Shown: positions 10,120-20,888 of the stretch, piece after piece | Numbering within the stretch: the first letter of the stretch is position 1 | Layout: each line of letters opens with the position of its first letter | Assembly: GCA_934045075.1 (NCBI GenBank) | Contig: OW203722.1 | Location: 25,821,226-25,885,225 of the forward strand | DNA length: 64,000 nucleotides | Direction of reading: 5' to 3' | From: Yponomeuta sedellus | Lineage: Eukaryota > Arthropoda > Insecta > Lepidoptera > Yponomeutidae | Notes under the pieces: model-generated | The model's database searches: none | What the model was told of the DNA's origin: nothing | The model's input: only the letters and a program-made list of their open reading frames with translations | Made by a program: the position numbers and the translations under genes

Positions 10120-10835
10120 TAGGGTTGCCAGATGACGTGTTGCAAAATAGGACTGATGAGTTTAAAAATGAGGATTTTCTGTAAAAAAACTAAATTAAAA
10201 ATTACCCAGTAACACGACTGCTGAGCATTAACTACTAAGCATCTTTGTTGCAAACCATACATACTGGACCAACCTAGGTACTTCGCAACGAGTTGTATTG
10301 GTGAATTTGATGTCCGGCGTCTGCCGAGAAGTTAATGCTTAACAGTCCGGTGGTTGGTTGTTAATTCAGCTTTTTTTTCTTTTGTCTTTTTAGTGATATT
10401 AATTTTTTTGTTGAGTTCATGGTAATTTCTTGTACCTTAACATGATAAATTGATCGAGATCCTATTTGTCAATTCTTGTACCTTAACATTATAAATTGAT
10501 CGAGATCCTATTTGTCAATTTGTTTTTTCATTTATACCAAAAAAAATACCTTTACATTTTTGGTTTTACAAATTTCGCCAAACTGCAGTGCAGTTTGTTG
10601 GGGTTAAATCCGACCATTGTTTACGGAGTTGTAATCTACTTTCATTTAATCGTCATTTTTAGCTATGCTACCAATTTTTGAACAAAGTGTTTTCAAGAAT
10701 TCGCTGCAATAATTGCAGTGATGCATTTTCAGCATGAATTATCTAATCAGAAAGTGAGGACATACGGTAGGTAAAAAGCGCGCGACGACAAAATGTGGAA
10801 AAGAAGGTCATGTCATATGCCACCTGGCAACCCTA
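10120..10835. mobile_element. Non-autonomous hAT transposon
   Basis: An exact 8-bp target duplication GCCCTAGA lies at 10112-10119 and 10836-10843. The ends are inverted repeats: TAGGGTTGCCAG at the left, CTGGCAACCCTA at the right. Eight-base duplications and YAGGGNTGCC-type ends are hallmarks of the hAT superfamily. The 716-bp element has no transposase-like ORF, so it would depend on a hAT transposase encoded elsewhere. Confidence 0.8.
10427..10518. repeat. 46-bp tandem duplication inside the hAT element
   Basis: Two nearly identical 46-base units, each with TTCTTGTACCTTAACA...GATCGAGATCCTATTTGTCAA, stand head to tail (10427-10472 and 10473-10518). I saw one base difference (ACATG against ACATT). 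Confidence 0.75.
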
Positions 10836-10843
10836 GCCCTAGA

Positions 10844-11117
10844 GCACATCGCAGCCGCTTCCCGTGATCCCTCCTGTGGCATTACGAACCTTATGTCGAG
10901 GGCTAAAAGGTCGAAAACGTCACTGCAGGCCACTGTAGTGGAATGATAATGCTGTGGTCGGAGCCAATTTATCTGCTAACTAAAGCCTGAACTGAAATGG
11001 TCTACTAATAGTGCAAATGACGGCAAATGTTCAGTTGTTTTCTACGTCACTGAAAGAGTTGTTGACAATTTGTACGTTGGACATACCTGCTTAAATCAAT
11101 AGAAGCAATAGGTAATA
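10844..11117. other. Unassigned sequence
   Basis: No gene or shared repeat was recognised. Confidence 0.3.
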
Positions 11118-11300
11118 CCTACAGAGAATAGTGTAAAGAGGTTCGAAATTTCACTGATGCCGGTGAGTCGCCCATTCGCTCAGTATTGGAAAGAGCGCTC
11201 GGATTCGAATCCCGGCGTGGGTGGAATTTTTAGCCTCTAAATAGGTTTTTAAAAATGGTCCTTAGCACGGGTTCGTGCATTAAGAATAAAAACAGTATAA
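11118..11300 (+). repeat. SINE-A copy with a damaged head
   Basis: The leader and tail match the family, but the head jumps from AGAGCGCT to CGGATTCGAATCCCGG, losing the anticodon arm. The tail ends TTAGCACGGGTTCGTGCATT. Confidence 0.6.
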
Positions 11301-11612
11301 TCAATAGAAGCTGTCAGGATGGCATAGGCGCTGGGCAAGCCTGCTCCATCTAAAGCAACGTCCTCATTACGTAAATCATCTCATTAAGTGAAATGCTTAG
11401 GACCAATGTGTTCACTGGTCACTGACCGTAGGCCAATCGCAAATTCAAAGTCGCGTGGTGTACTCATACTCAATTTTTGTATATTAATGAAAACAAAACA
11501 CTTACTTGATGAACTTGAAAGCTACAGCTTTACAGCTTTTTTAAACGTGAGATCTTCGGAATCCTTTCGTTGGATCACATGAGATATTAGAGAATTCATG
11601 AAAAAGAGCTAT
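11301..11612. other. Unassigned left flank of the large inverted repeat
   Basis: No gene. It ends at GAGCTA just before the TTTTTACCC terminus of the large inverted repeat. I found no matching target duplication on the right flank. Confidence 0.3.
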
Positions 11613-13599
11613 TTTTACCCGACTGCAGCGAAGCCCAAAAGGAGGGTAATGTGTTTAGTGCGTATGTATGTATGTATGTATGTATGTCCGATTCTATGTT
11701 CCCTCATAACTCCTTAACCAATGGTCAGATTTTGTTAAACAAGGTGTCATTCGATTCGGCATCCTTGCACGGGTGTCATAGGCTATATAAAATCATAATT
11801 ATGCGATCAGAATCGTGACAAAAAATAAAATTCGTTAAGAAGCTTCGTTAAAGTACAGCTAGGAGCCACTAGATGGCGCTGTTATATTTAGTTTATTGAA
11901 TTCGAATACTAATTTTATTGAACTACCCCTAACAGGTGTGAAATATTTAAAACAGAATTTTGCGGATGACGTAGGTTACATAAAATCAGCATTAATAGAG
12001 AACCAACGGAACAAAAAATAACATTTACTTCTAAGCAATTAAAGTACCACTTTTAGCCACTTGATGGCGCTGCTATATTTTATTTATTCTAATACATGTG
12101 TATACATAATTTCGGCTTTGGTCTACATGTAAACAAACCATTTATAGAATTGGTACAAATGCGGAAAGAAATAATTCCTATAAAGTGGTTTAATCCTTCT
12201 AATTAAAAAATATAATTTTGTTTAACTACGCCTAACACGTGCAAAGTATTTAAAAGAGAATTTTGCGGGTGTCGTTGATTACATAAAATCAGCATTAATA
12301 GAGAACAAACGCAACACAAATAATATTCACTTCTAAGTAATTAAAGTACTGTAGCATTAGTTCCTCTACCCAACCACAGATGGCGCTGTTTGTGTTCTAA
12401 ATTGCGGTATGGTTTTGTCCGAAGGCCCTACATAATATTAAACAAAATTGGATAGTATTTAAGCGCTTTCGAATCACTTCGTCCAATACCGACTGCCCGC
12501 TAATAATTGGCACGACTAGTGACGTAGGTAATATACCTCGCTTTGCGCTGTGGTGTAGTATTGGGCCTGCTCGGACATCTTGAAGATCGCTCCGTACTGT
12601 TACATTTGAGACAATGTACTAGTACTGTATATTAGTACTAATAGGACCTCATAGTAGAACCATCTCAACGTTCACGTTTTGACCTTTCAGCCATAAAATA
12701 TGCTTTTTTTTTAATATCTGTATTTTAACAGGACCATTAATATACGATTAATATTTTTAATGTTGCCGTGCCACCATTATATTAGAAGTACTATAAAATC
12801 AATCAACAAATATTTCTAGTTCGAGTAATTTTTTTTCCTACGTACAATGAAATAATTATTACCATCTAGATTATCGTAAGCTACTTTTGTTATTTGCAAA
12901 GAACAAAAGTAGCTCGCAGAAAAAGATTACTACCATAGAAATAAGCGTCCCAAAGCGCACGAAACAGAAAACGGTAATGGATTTTCATACTTACTTTACT
13001 GGCTTAGGCCAGTAAAGTGAGGCGGGAGCCATAAAAGAGAAAATTTGTGGCTTTATTTCATGGTAATAACACAAACATTTCCGAGCATGTTTGAGAAAAA
13101 ATAATTAATTTCTTAACACTGATATTAATTTCCTACTGACACTTAGACCAAAACTAACTGAACAAAATATATAAAGTGTAGCATGTAACTCCTTTTCCCC
13201 TGTGCGGTCATAGTCAGACAAGCTGGGTTCAAAGAAGAAACAATAAATGATGAAAAAATATTTGAACGCTCTCACTGGTAACCGAAGACGGATCCTCCGT
13301 GACCTCGTATCGTAGGACCCATGAAATTTAAAAAAATTCTAGCTCTACTCATCTTAACGAATTTTATCTCGTTTCCTCCGAAAATAAGATTATGATTTTG
13401 TGTTAGGTTTCCTGTTCACTTGTGAGACCAAAGATTGCTTATCTACACCTAAATATTCAGTAAAATTTTTCAATGCTTTAGGGGGCCACCTCAAGATGAA
13501 TTTGTTATAGTTTCATTTTAATACCGGTAATATTTTGGCATTCAGAAAACCAAGATTTTGTATGTCTCCACGCCCATGTAACAACTCTAAATAACTACG

Positions 13600-13985
13600 C
13601 CAGGCCGAAGGCCGAGCCCCATCATGCGGGTGCGAGGAAACTTGCCGCGACGAGGTTGAAGGCCGAGCTCAAAACAGGTCGCGGCACGGCCGAAGGCTGT
13701 GAAGCGGGCTAGAGGAATACTCCCACGGCGATTCCAAATGCTGAGCTCTATTTACGCTGATGCCAAATGGAGAGACTATTAGCGCGGCCGAAGGCCGCGA
13801 CAGTTACTTAAAGTTGCTGTTAGGAGGAAACCTGTCGCGCCTTTGTACAGGCCGCGGCTGAAGGCTCAGACCATTTATGTTCCCATTTAAAAGTCCTTAT
13901 TCTAAGTAATTAGCGAGACCGAAGACTGGGCCCAGCAATGTAAGCACGAAGAATTCTACTCTGGAGATGTCGAAAGCTGAGCGCC
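13600..13985 (+). repeat. CCGAAGGC iteron array in the arm
   Basis: About seven spaced variants of GGCCGAAGGCC occur (near 13602, 13660, 13688, 13790, 13858, 13916, 13972). The best one, GCGGCCGAAGGCCGC, is a perfect small hairpin with a GAA loop. The array is mirrored in the right arm at about 18150-18540. The local GC content is far above the AT-rich surroundings. A role as protein-binding or replication iterons is only a guess. Confidence 0.55.
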
Positions 13986-14427
13986 GTTCAGGTCGAAGAG
14001 ATAATTCGTGACTATTCCAGTCCCCACCTACAATCGTTAACATTAAATAACTAGGTGCAGTGGAGCGTTTTTAGGCTACATAAAAAACAGACGATTTATG
14101 TAAGGATAATAAAGAAGAAAATCTGTCGTTTCCTTTGCAAATATTCTAGATAGTTTAACACCATTAGACCATATTCATTATAGTTGCTAAAAAATATCGT
14201 ACGATATAAATTTTTAATGCAGGCAGGTGGTACATAGGACTATATCAAACAAGTATATCAGTAAAAATATTTATGATTTGCCGAGACATGTCCATTGTCG
14301 AACAAAAGAAAATAAAGCAATAAACTAAAATTCATTTAGGACATAAAATAATATAACGATTTAATGCATGTAAACAGAACAGATGGACCTTTAAATTTTA
14401 TCGTTTTACTGAGTCACTAAAAGGTCA

Positions 14428-14884
14428 AAAATAAAAAAAATATTTAAAAAAATAAAAGAACCCGACTGCAGTGATAAATCAACTGAAAGGGAAAAAATAA
14501 GATAACTTTATTTTCAAATGCTAATGTCGAATCAAAAGAGTTCATGCTGCTTTACTTGAGGGACCAAATAATATAACTTTATAAGCATTATTTGCTCAAA
14601 CTGTTGCATTTATTATTTTATATAAAATGTTGCAGTCGGGACCCATTACTGTTTGTTTAAAGTCCTCTAATGGGTCCCGACTGCATCATTTTATATAAAA
14701 TAATAAATGCAACAGTTTGAGCAAATAATGCTTATAAAGTTATATTATTTGGTCCCTCAAGTAAAGCAGCATGAACTCTTTTGATTCGACATTAGCATTT
14801 GAAAATAAAGTTATCTTATTTTTTCCCTTTCAGTTGATTTATCACTGCAGTCGGGTTCTTTTATTTTTTTAAATATTTTTTTTA
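14428..14884. mobile_element. 457-bp palindromic unit at the inner end of the left arm
   Basis: The unit is an inverted repeat with arms of about 215 bases around a short centre near 14650-14675. Each half begins AACCCGACTGCAGTGATAAA and ends at GCAGTCGGGACCC near the centre. CCCGACTGCA thus occurs four times in the unit and again at the outer end of the arm. It resembles a palindromic MITE related to the element that carries it. Confidence 0.65.
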
Positions 14885-15036
14885 TTATGTACAATAAAGT
14901 GTTCTCTATCTATCTATCCATCCATCCATCCGTCCGTCCGTCCGTCCGTCCGTTCGTCCGTCCGTCCGTCCGTCCATCCATCCATCCATCCATCCATCCA
15001 TCCATCCATCCATCCATCCATCCATCCATCCATCCG
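14885..15036 (+). repeat. LINE tail running into a TCCA/TCCG microsatellite
   Basis: ACAATAAAGTGTTCTCTATC is a LINE 3' tail. The following TATC units pass into TCCA, then a block of TCCG (with one TTCG), then a long TCCA block to about 15036. Open frames across it are repeat artefacts. Confidence 0.75.
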
Positions 15037-15067
15037 AACCCCCCCAACCCAAAACCCAATACGCATT

Positions 15068-15165
15068 CGTATTATTATTATTAAAATTCTTTATTGCACA
15101 AAAATTTTGCACATAGGTGAGCTTAATGCTACTTAGCATTATCTACCAGCTAACCTTTTGCTAAG
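15068..15165 (-). repeat. LINE-T2 tail fragment
   Basis: The minus strand reads GGTAGATAATGCTAAGTAGC, then GTGCAATAAAGAATTTTAAT, matching the LINE-T2 landmarks. Confidence 0.5.
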
Positions 15166-16140
15166 CTTTTGGAGACAAGATTAGCAGGTAGTGCAATAAA
15201 TTTACTAATTATATCTATTTTATGTATTAACTTAAAAATAGTAGGGGAATATTATATAACATTCGTAAGAAAAAGATGGCGACCGATTGTAAATTGCATC
15301 GCATGCATTGGTTGGATTAAAATTACAACGTTCTGCAACATAATGATTTTTACTGGGAGCGCCCATGATTTCCTACGATGGCATAGTTGCGCTACTGGCT
15401 CTGTTTAAGGACTGATTTTTTAGACATAATTATAGACTAAGGTATCGAAATACACCAAATGAATGTTCCCTCTCGGGCTTAAAACTTTCCAAACGCACCT
15501 CCCGTCAAAATATAGAGCGAGAAGTTTAACAAAAGCCGACGTGAGATGTGCCAAAGACAATCAAGATGCGGTGGCGATCGGAAACGTGGTTTATACCACA
15601 CCTGACACTACATTCACCACCCACCACTCTTATCACAAGGCCAGACTGTTTAAATTCGTCTGAAATCATAGCAGAATACAACTTTGCCTTCCTGCGCCTG
15701 GAAGCAAGGCTATGAATGCGTTATGCATCGACCTTAACGCCAGAGCTGTAAGGTAGATTGTTACGTGGCTTAATCGCAAATGCAAGGGTGTCCTAGCTTA
15801 GTAAAGAAGCAGCGGGGTAGGTAAGCTGCGACGGACACCAATGGATTTATCGTTTGAGGTTTAGAAAAGAAAAGCCGCTTTGTCTTGTGCACAACACACA
15901 AACAGCGGCCCCCGCACTATTTTGATAAGGGAGAATGCGGGAAATAATAATAAAATAAATAAGCGAAGAAAACCTGACCAGGAACAATGGACCTGGGCTA
16001 GCCATTGTGCTAGATTGTCGAGGCATGAGTACTGAATCCTAACTATGTAACGTAGAAACGTAGGCTGAAAATTATGATGCCCTCGACAGATATTAAACAA
16101 AACTTCGCACAGCGCCGATAAGTATTTTTGGTTTACTATA
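15166..16140. other. Unassigned spacer sequence
   Basis: Short open frames exist but none has a recognisable domain. This is most of the unique part of the spacer between the arms of the large inverted repeat. Confidence 0.3.
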
Positions 16141-16147
16141 CAACTTG

Positions 16148-16246
16148 ATGAAGAAGCGCTCGTCCACCAACCCGGACTTGGCCTCCGTGGTGGAGTATGG
16201 CCTAACCATCCTGCAGGAAGAGACCCGTGCCCCAGCAGTGTACAAC
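16148..16246 (+). repeat. SINE-5S body fragment
   Basis: It contains TCCACCAACCCGGACTTGGC, GTGGAGTATGGCCTAACC and GGAAGAGACCCGTGCCCCAG, the central body of SINE-5S. The 5S head and the 3' end are missing. Confidence 0.6.
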
Positions 16247-16261
16247 TTGATGTACATTACA

Positions 16262-16390
16262 AAGTAACATAACATTTACATAAAGGCACATACATTGCTT
16301 CTGGCCCCACACTAGGATACCCTGTGTCGTGGGAACCAGAAACAGTGACCTCACAAACATGTAGTCATCGAAAACCTAGGGTTTTTTGTT
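16262..16390 (-). repeat. SINE-D 3' part
   Basis: It shares ACATTTACATAAAGGCACAT, TTGCTTCTGGCCCCACACTA and CCTGTGTCGTGGGAACCAGA with the fuller copy at 44755-44966. The tRNA-like head is absent. Confidence 0.55.
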
Positions 16391-16460
16391 AGACTGCTAC
16401 GCAGTGTACCTCGAAATGTTATACTAAATTACGAATTATAGCTATATAACACTCGCCTGG

Positions 16461-16536
16461 TAGCCCTATTTAAATCAGACTCCGGGAGTTACTCATTTGT
16501 GTGAGTAACTCCCGGAGTCTGATTTAAATAGGGCTA
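16461..16536. repeat. 35-bp perfect hairpin
   Basis: Bases 16461-16495 and 16502-16536 are exact reverse complements, separated by a 6-base loop (TTTGTG). The arm starts TAGCCCTATTTAAATCAGAC. It lies in the spacer of the large inverted repeat. Confidence 0.85.
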
Positions 16537-16554
16537 TCTAAAGTTTCCGAAGTT

Positions 16555-16865
16555 AACACAAGTACTAGACATAATTAGAACTGTTTTTATACGGATTTCA
16601 CTCGTTTATTATATTTTTTACAATTTTCCGACGTTTCGGCACTTTTACAGGTGCCGTGGTCTCGGATGACTGAGGTGGTAGGCGTTTTTTTGAAAGCATT
16701 AACTGTTAGTTTACTACCCTCGGCAAAAATTACAAAAGGTTATTATGAAGTTACGTTCTAAAATAGGTAAATCATTATATATAAAGTCAACAATATTGAT
16801 TATTAGTAATTGAAAAAATATATATAATAAACGAGTGAAATCCGTGTAAAAACTGTTTTAATTAT
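16555..16865 (-). mobile_element. Penelope-like terminal repeat fragment
   Basis: It starts TAATTAGAACTGTTTTTATA on the plus strand, with GACGTTTCGGCACTTTTACA and the body GTTTACTACCCTCGGC..., the same as 54230-54440. It ends with the inverted piece ATAATAAACGAGTGAAATCC. No ORF. Confidence 0.5.
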
Positions 16866-17164
16866 AAAGTTTCCGAGTCAATGTATTTTGTTTATCTTTC
16901 ACAGACAGTATCTTTTCAATAAACTACTAGCACTCTCCCACAGCTTTTTCTGTTACATTTGACCGATGATTCGGCTCGCACTCGTTCAGAGCTGAACGCC
17001 CAAGGTACGCCACTTTCTGCTGTCCTTCACCATCTCTATCCACTCGATGCCACTAATCTGCCTTCGGCATTCGAGCAAGTTAGTGGGTATCCTACTCTGC
17101 GTTTGCCAGTACGTGGTCTCCACTTGAGATTACATGGGTATAATTTATCAATCGTATTAGTTCT

Positions 17165-17337
17165 TTTAACGGTTAAAGGTGAAGGCAAACATCGCGAGAA
17201 ACCCTGAGTGTCTGAGGTGTTTAAATACCTCAGCGCTTAAAATGGCCAATCCGCGGTGGGCATGTGTCGTAAATAAGCACATACTCTCTGAGAGAAGGCC
17301 TGTGCCCTGCCGTGGGACGTTTGTGAGCTTTATAAAA
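17165..17337 (+). repeat. SINE-C 3' part
   Basis: It has GGTGAAGGCAAACATCGCGA, CCTGAGTGTCTGAGGTG, AATGGCCAATCCGCGGTGGG and the tail AGGCCTGTGCCCTGCCGTGG. It ends exactly at the inner edge of the right arm. Confidence 0.6.
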
Positions 17338-17694
17338 AAAAAAATATTTAAAAAAATAAAAGAACCCGACTGCAGTGATAAATCAACTGAAAGGGAAAAA
17401 ATAAGATAACTTTATTTTCAAATGCTAATGTCGAATCAAAAGAGTTCATGCTGCTTTACTTGAGGGACCAAATAATATAACTTTATAAGCATTATTTGCT
17501 CAAACTGTTGCATTTATTATTTTATATAAAATGATGCAGTCGGGACCCATTAGAGGACTTTAAACAAACAGTAAGCAGCATGAACTCTTTTGATTCGACA
17601 TTAGCATTTGAAAATAAAGTTATCTTATTTTTTCCCTTTCAGTTGATTTATCACTGCAGTCGGGTTCTTTTATTTTTTTAAATATTTTTTTTAT
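17338..17694. mobile_element. Shortened palindromic unit at the inner end of the right arm
   Basis: It matches the unit at 14428-14884, but the sequence jumps from AAACAAACAGTAA to GCAGCATGAACTC. In the left-arm unit, AGTAA stands at both corresponding breakpoints, so a microhomology deletion removed roughly 100 bases and made the unit asymmetric. Confidence 0.65.
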
Positions 17695-20363
17695 TTTTGA
17701 CCTTTTAGTGACTCAGTAAAACGATAAAATTTAAAGGTCCATCTGTTCTGTTTACATGCATTAAATCGTTATATTATTTTATGTCCTAAATGAATTTTAG
17801 TTTATTGCTTTATTTTCTTTTGTTCGACAATGGACATGTCTCGGCAAATCATAAATATTTTTACTGATATACTTGTTTGATATAGTCCTATGTACCACCT
17901 GCCTGCATTAAAAATTTATATCGTACGATATTTTTTAGCAACTATAATGAATATGGTCTAATGGTGTTAAACTATCTAGAATATTTGCAAAGGAAACGAC
18001 AGATTTTCTTCTTTATTATCCTTACATAAATCGTCTGTTTTTTATGTAGCCTAAAAACGCTCCACTGCACCTAGTTATTTAATGTTAACGATTGTAGGTG
18101 GGGACTGGAATAGTCACGAATTATCTCTTCGACCTGAACGGCGCTCAGCTTTCGACATCTCCAGAGTAGAATTCTTCGTGCTTACATTGCTGGGCCCAGT
18201 CTTCGGTCTCGCTAATTACTTAGAATAAGGACTTTTAAATGGGAACATAAATGGTCTGAGCCTTCAGCCGCGGCCTGTACAAAGGCGCGACAGGTTTCCT
18301 CCTAACAGCAACTTTAAGTAACTGTCGCGGCCTTCGGCCGCGCTAATAGTCTCTCCATTTGGCATCAGCGTAAATAGAGCTCAGCATTTGGAATCGCCGT
18401 GGGAGTATTCCTCTAGCCCGCTTCACAGCCTTCGGCCGTGCCGCGACCTGTTTTGAGCTCGGCCTTCAACCTCGTCGCGGCAAGTTTCCTCGCACCCGCA
18501 TGATGGGGCTCGGCCTTCGGCCTGGCGTAGTTATTTAGAGTTGTTACATGGGCGTGGAGACATACAAAATCTTGGTTTTCTGAATGCCAAAATATTACCG
18601 GTATTAAAATGAAACTATAACAAATTCATCTTGAGGTGGCCCCCTAAAGCATTGAAAAATTTTACTGAATATTTAGGTGTAGATAAGCAATCTTTGGTCT
18701 CACAAGTGAACAGGAAACCTAACACAAAATCATAATCTTATTTTCGGAGGAAACGAGATAAAATTCGTTAAGATGAGTAGAGCTAGAATTTTTTTAAATT
18801 TCATGGGTCCTACGATACGAGGTCACGGAGGATCCGTCTTCGGTTACCAGTGAGAGCGTTCAAATATTTTTTCATCATTTATTGTTTCTTCTTTGAACCC
18901 AGCTTGTCTGACTATGACCGCACAGGGGAAAAGGAGTTACATGCTACACTTTATATATTTTGTTCAGTTAGTTTTGGTCTAAGTGTCAGTAGGAAATTAA
19001 TATCAGTGTTAAGAAATTAATTATTTTTTCTCAAACATGCTCGGAAATGTTTGTGTTATTACCATGAAATAAAGCCACAAATTTTCTCTTTTATGGCTCC
19101 CGCCTCACTTTACTGGCCTAAGCCAGTAAAGTAAGTATGAAAATCCATTACCGTTTTCTGTTTCGTGCGCTTTGGGACGCTTATTTCTATGGTAGTAATC
19201 TTTTTCTGCGAGCTACTTTTGTTCTTTGCAAATAACAAAAGTAGCTTACGATAATCTAGATGGTAATAATTATTTCATTGTACGTAGGAAAAAAAATTAC
19301 TCGAACTATAAATATTTGTTGATTGATTTTATAGTACTTCTAATATAATGGTGGCACGGCAACATTAAAAATATTAATCGTATATTAATGGTCCTGTTAA
19401 AATACAGATATTAAAAAAAAGCATATTTTATGGCTGAAAGGTCAAAACGTGAACGTTGAGATGGTTCTACTATGAGGTCCTATTAGTACTAATATACAGT
19501 ACTAGTACATTGTCTCAAATGTAACAGTACGGAGCGATCTTCAAGATGTCCGAGCAGGCCCAATACTACACCACAGCGCAAAGCGAGGTATATTACCTAC
19601 GTCACTAGTCGTGCCAATTATTAGCGGGCAGTCGGTATTGGACGAAGTGATTCGAAAGCGCTTAAATACTATCCAATTTTGTTTAATATTATGTAGGGCC
19701 TTCGGACAAAACCATACCGCAATTTAGAACACAAACAGCGCCATCTGTGGTTGGGTAGAGGAACTAATGCTACAGTACTTTAATTACTTAGAAGTGAATA
19801 TTATTTGTGTTGCGTTTGTTCTCTATTAATGCTGATTTTATGTAATCAACGACACCCGCAAAATTCTCTTTTAAATACTTTGCACGTGTTAGGCGTAGTT
19901 AAACAAAATTATATTTTTTAATTAGAAGGATTAAACCACTTTATAGGAATTATTTCTTTCCGCATTTGTACCAATTCTATAAATGGTTTGTTTACATGTA
20001 GACCAAAGCCGAAATTATGTATACACATGTATTAGAATAAATAAAATATAGCAGCGCCATCAAGTGGCTAAAAGTGGTACTTTAATTGCTTAGAAGTAAA
20101 TGTTATTTTTTGTTCCGTTGGTTCTCTATTAATGCTGATTTTATGTAACCTACGTCATCCGCAAAATTCTGTTTTAAATATTTCACACCTGTTAGGGGTA
20201 GTTCAATAAAATTAGTATTCGAATTCAATAAACTAAATATAACAGCGCCATCTAGTGGCTCCTAGCTGTACTTTAACGAAGCTTCTTAACGAATTTTATT
20301 TTTCGTCACGATTCTGATCGCATAATTATGATTTTATATAGCCTATGACACCCGTGCAAGGAT

Positions 20364-20888
20364 ACTGACATTGTTAAAGAGCTGTTCAAAAGCCCAATAC
20401 AGAACGACACAACCTACATTTTATTAGTAGGAAATAGCCAAGGTGTTAAAAAGACTGATATAAACAATATATTTGAATTATATGGTCAAGCTAAAGATGT
20501 CCAACCGTGGATGGGAAAATTAGTGTTTTGCGCTTTCCCATATTCTCAGTCCCTGTCAGCAAAAGAAAATAATGACATCCATAGCTTGAACATACACATT
20601 CACCATTTGACATGTCGTCATAGTGACATATCATTTTTTGATCTTAACAAATTTGTTAAGAATTACTTTTTGACGCGAGATACTGTGTACCTCACGAAAA
20701 ATAGTCGACGTAAGTTAGCTACTTTGTTAGCTTACAATATTTTTGACTCTGTGGTTATAGGAATTATAACACAACCTGATAGGAATGACAACCGTGTTAC
20801 TAGTATTAGTAATAATTCAACAGCGGGCTCAAACACACAGTCAATGGCTTTAAACTGCCATCGCAGACAAAGGAAAACCCTAAGTTAG
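20364..20888 (+). CDS. ORF1 3' part, SGNH-esterase-like (partial)
   Basis: The frame is open from the insertion junction at 20364 to the stop at 20888 (174 codons); the real start was lost by truncation. The sequence runs TYILLVGNSQG, then LVFCAFPYSQSL...NNDIHSLN, DLNKFV and DTVYLTKNSRRKLA. Spacing of the N, D and final D-x-x-(H) blocks resembles the SGNH-type esterase domain found in ORF1 of CR1-group LINEs. At the last block Y stands where the catalytic His (D-x-V-H-L-T) is usual, so activity is doubtful. It overlaps the open frame of ORF2 by 73 bases in another phase. Function in retrotransposition is inferred from the family. Confidence 0.5.
   Translation, partial: TDIVKELFKSPIQNDTTYILLVGNSQGVKKTDINNIFELYGQAKDVQPWMGKLVFCAFPYSQSLSAKENNDIHSLNIHIHHLTCRHSDISFFDLNKFVKNYFLTRDTVYLTKNSRRKLATLLAYNIFDSVVIGIITQPDRNDNRVTSISNNSTAGSNTQSMALNCHRRQRKTLS

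Larger units (their letters stand above)
11613..14884 (+). repeat. Left arm of the large inverted repeat
   Basis: In order from the outer end: terminus TTTTTACCCGACTGCAGCG; a (GTAT)n run at 11663-11690; three diverged direct repeats ending in ATGGCGCTG (about 11757-11887, 11931-12077, 12233-12390); an AT-rich part; a palindromic CTGGCTTAGGCCAG at 13001-13014; a GC-rich array of CCGAAGGC-type iterons (13600-13985); an AT-rich part; and a 457-bp palindrome (14428-14884). No ORF of note. Confidence 0.8.

Noticed and set aside
14907..15036. CRISPR-like array
   Set aside because: The direct repeats are simple tetranucleotides without unique spacers; the window is eukaryotic.
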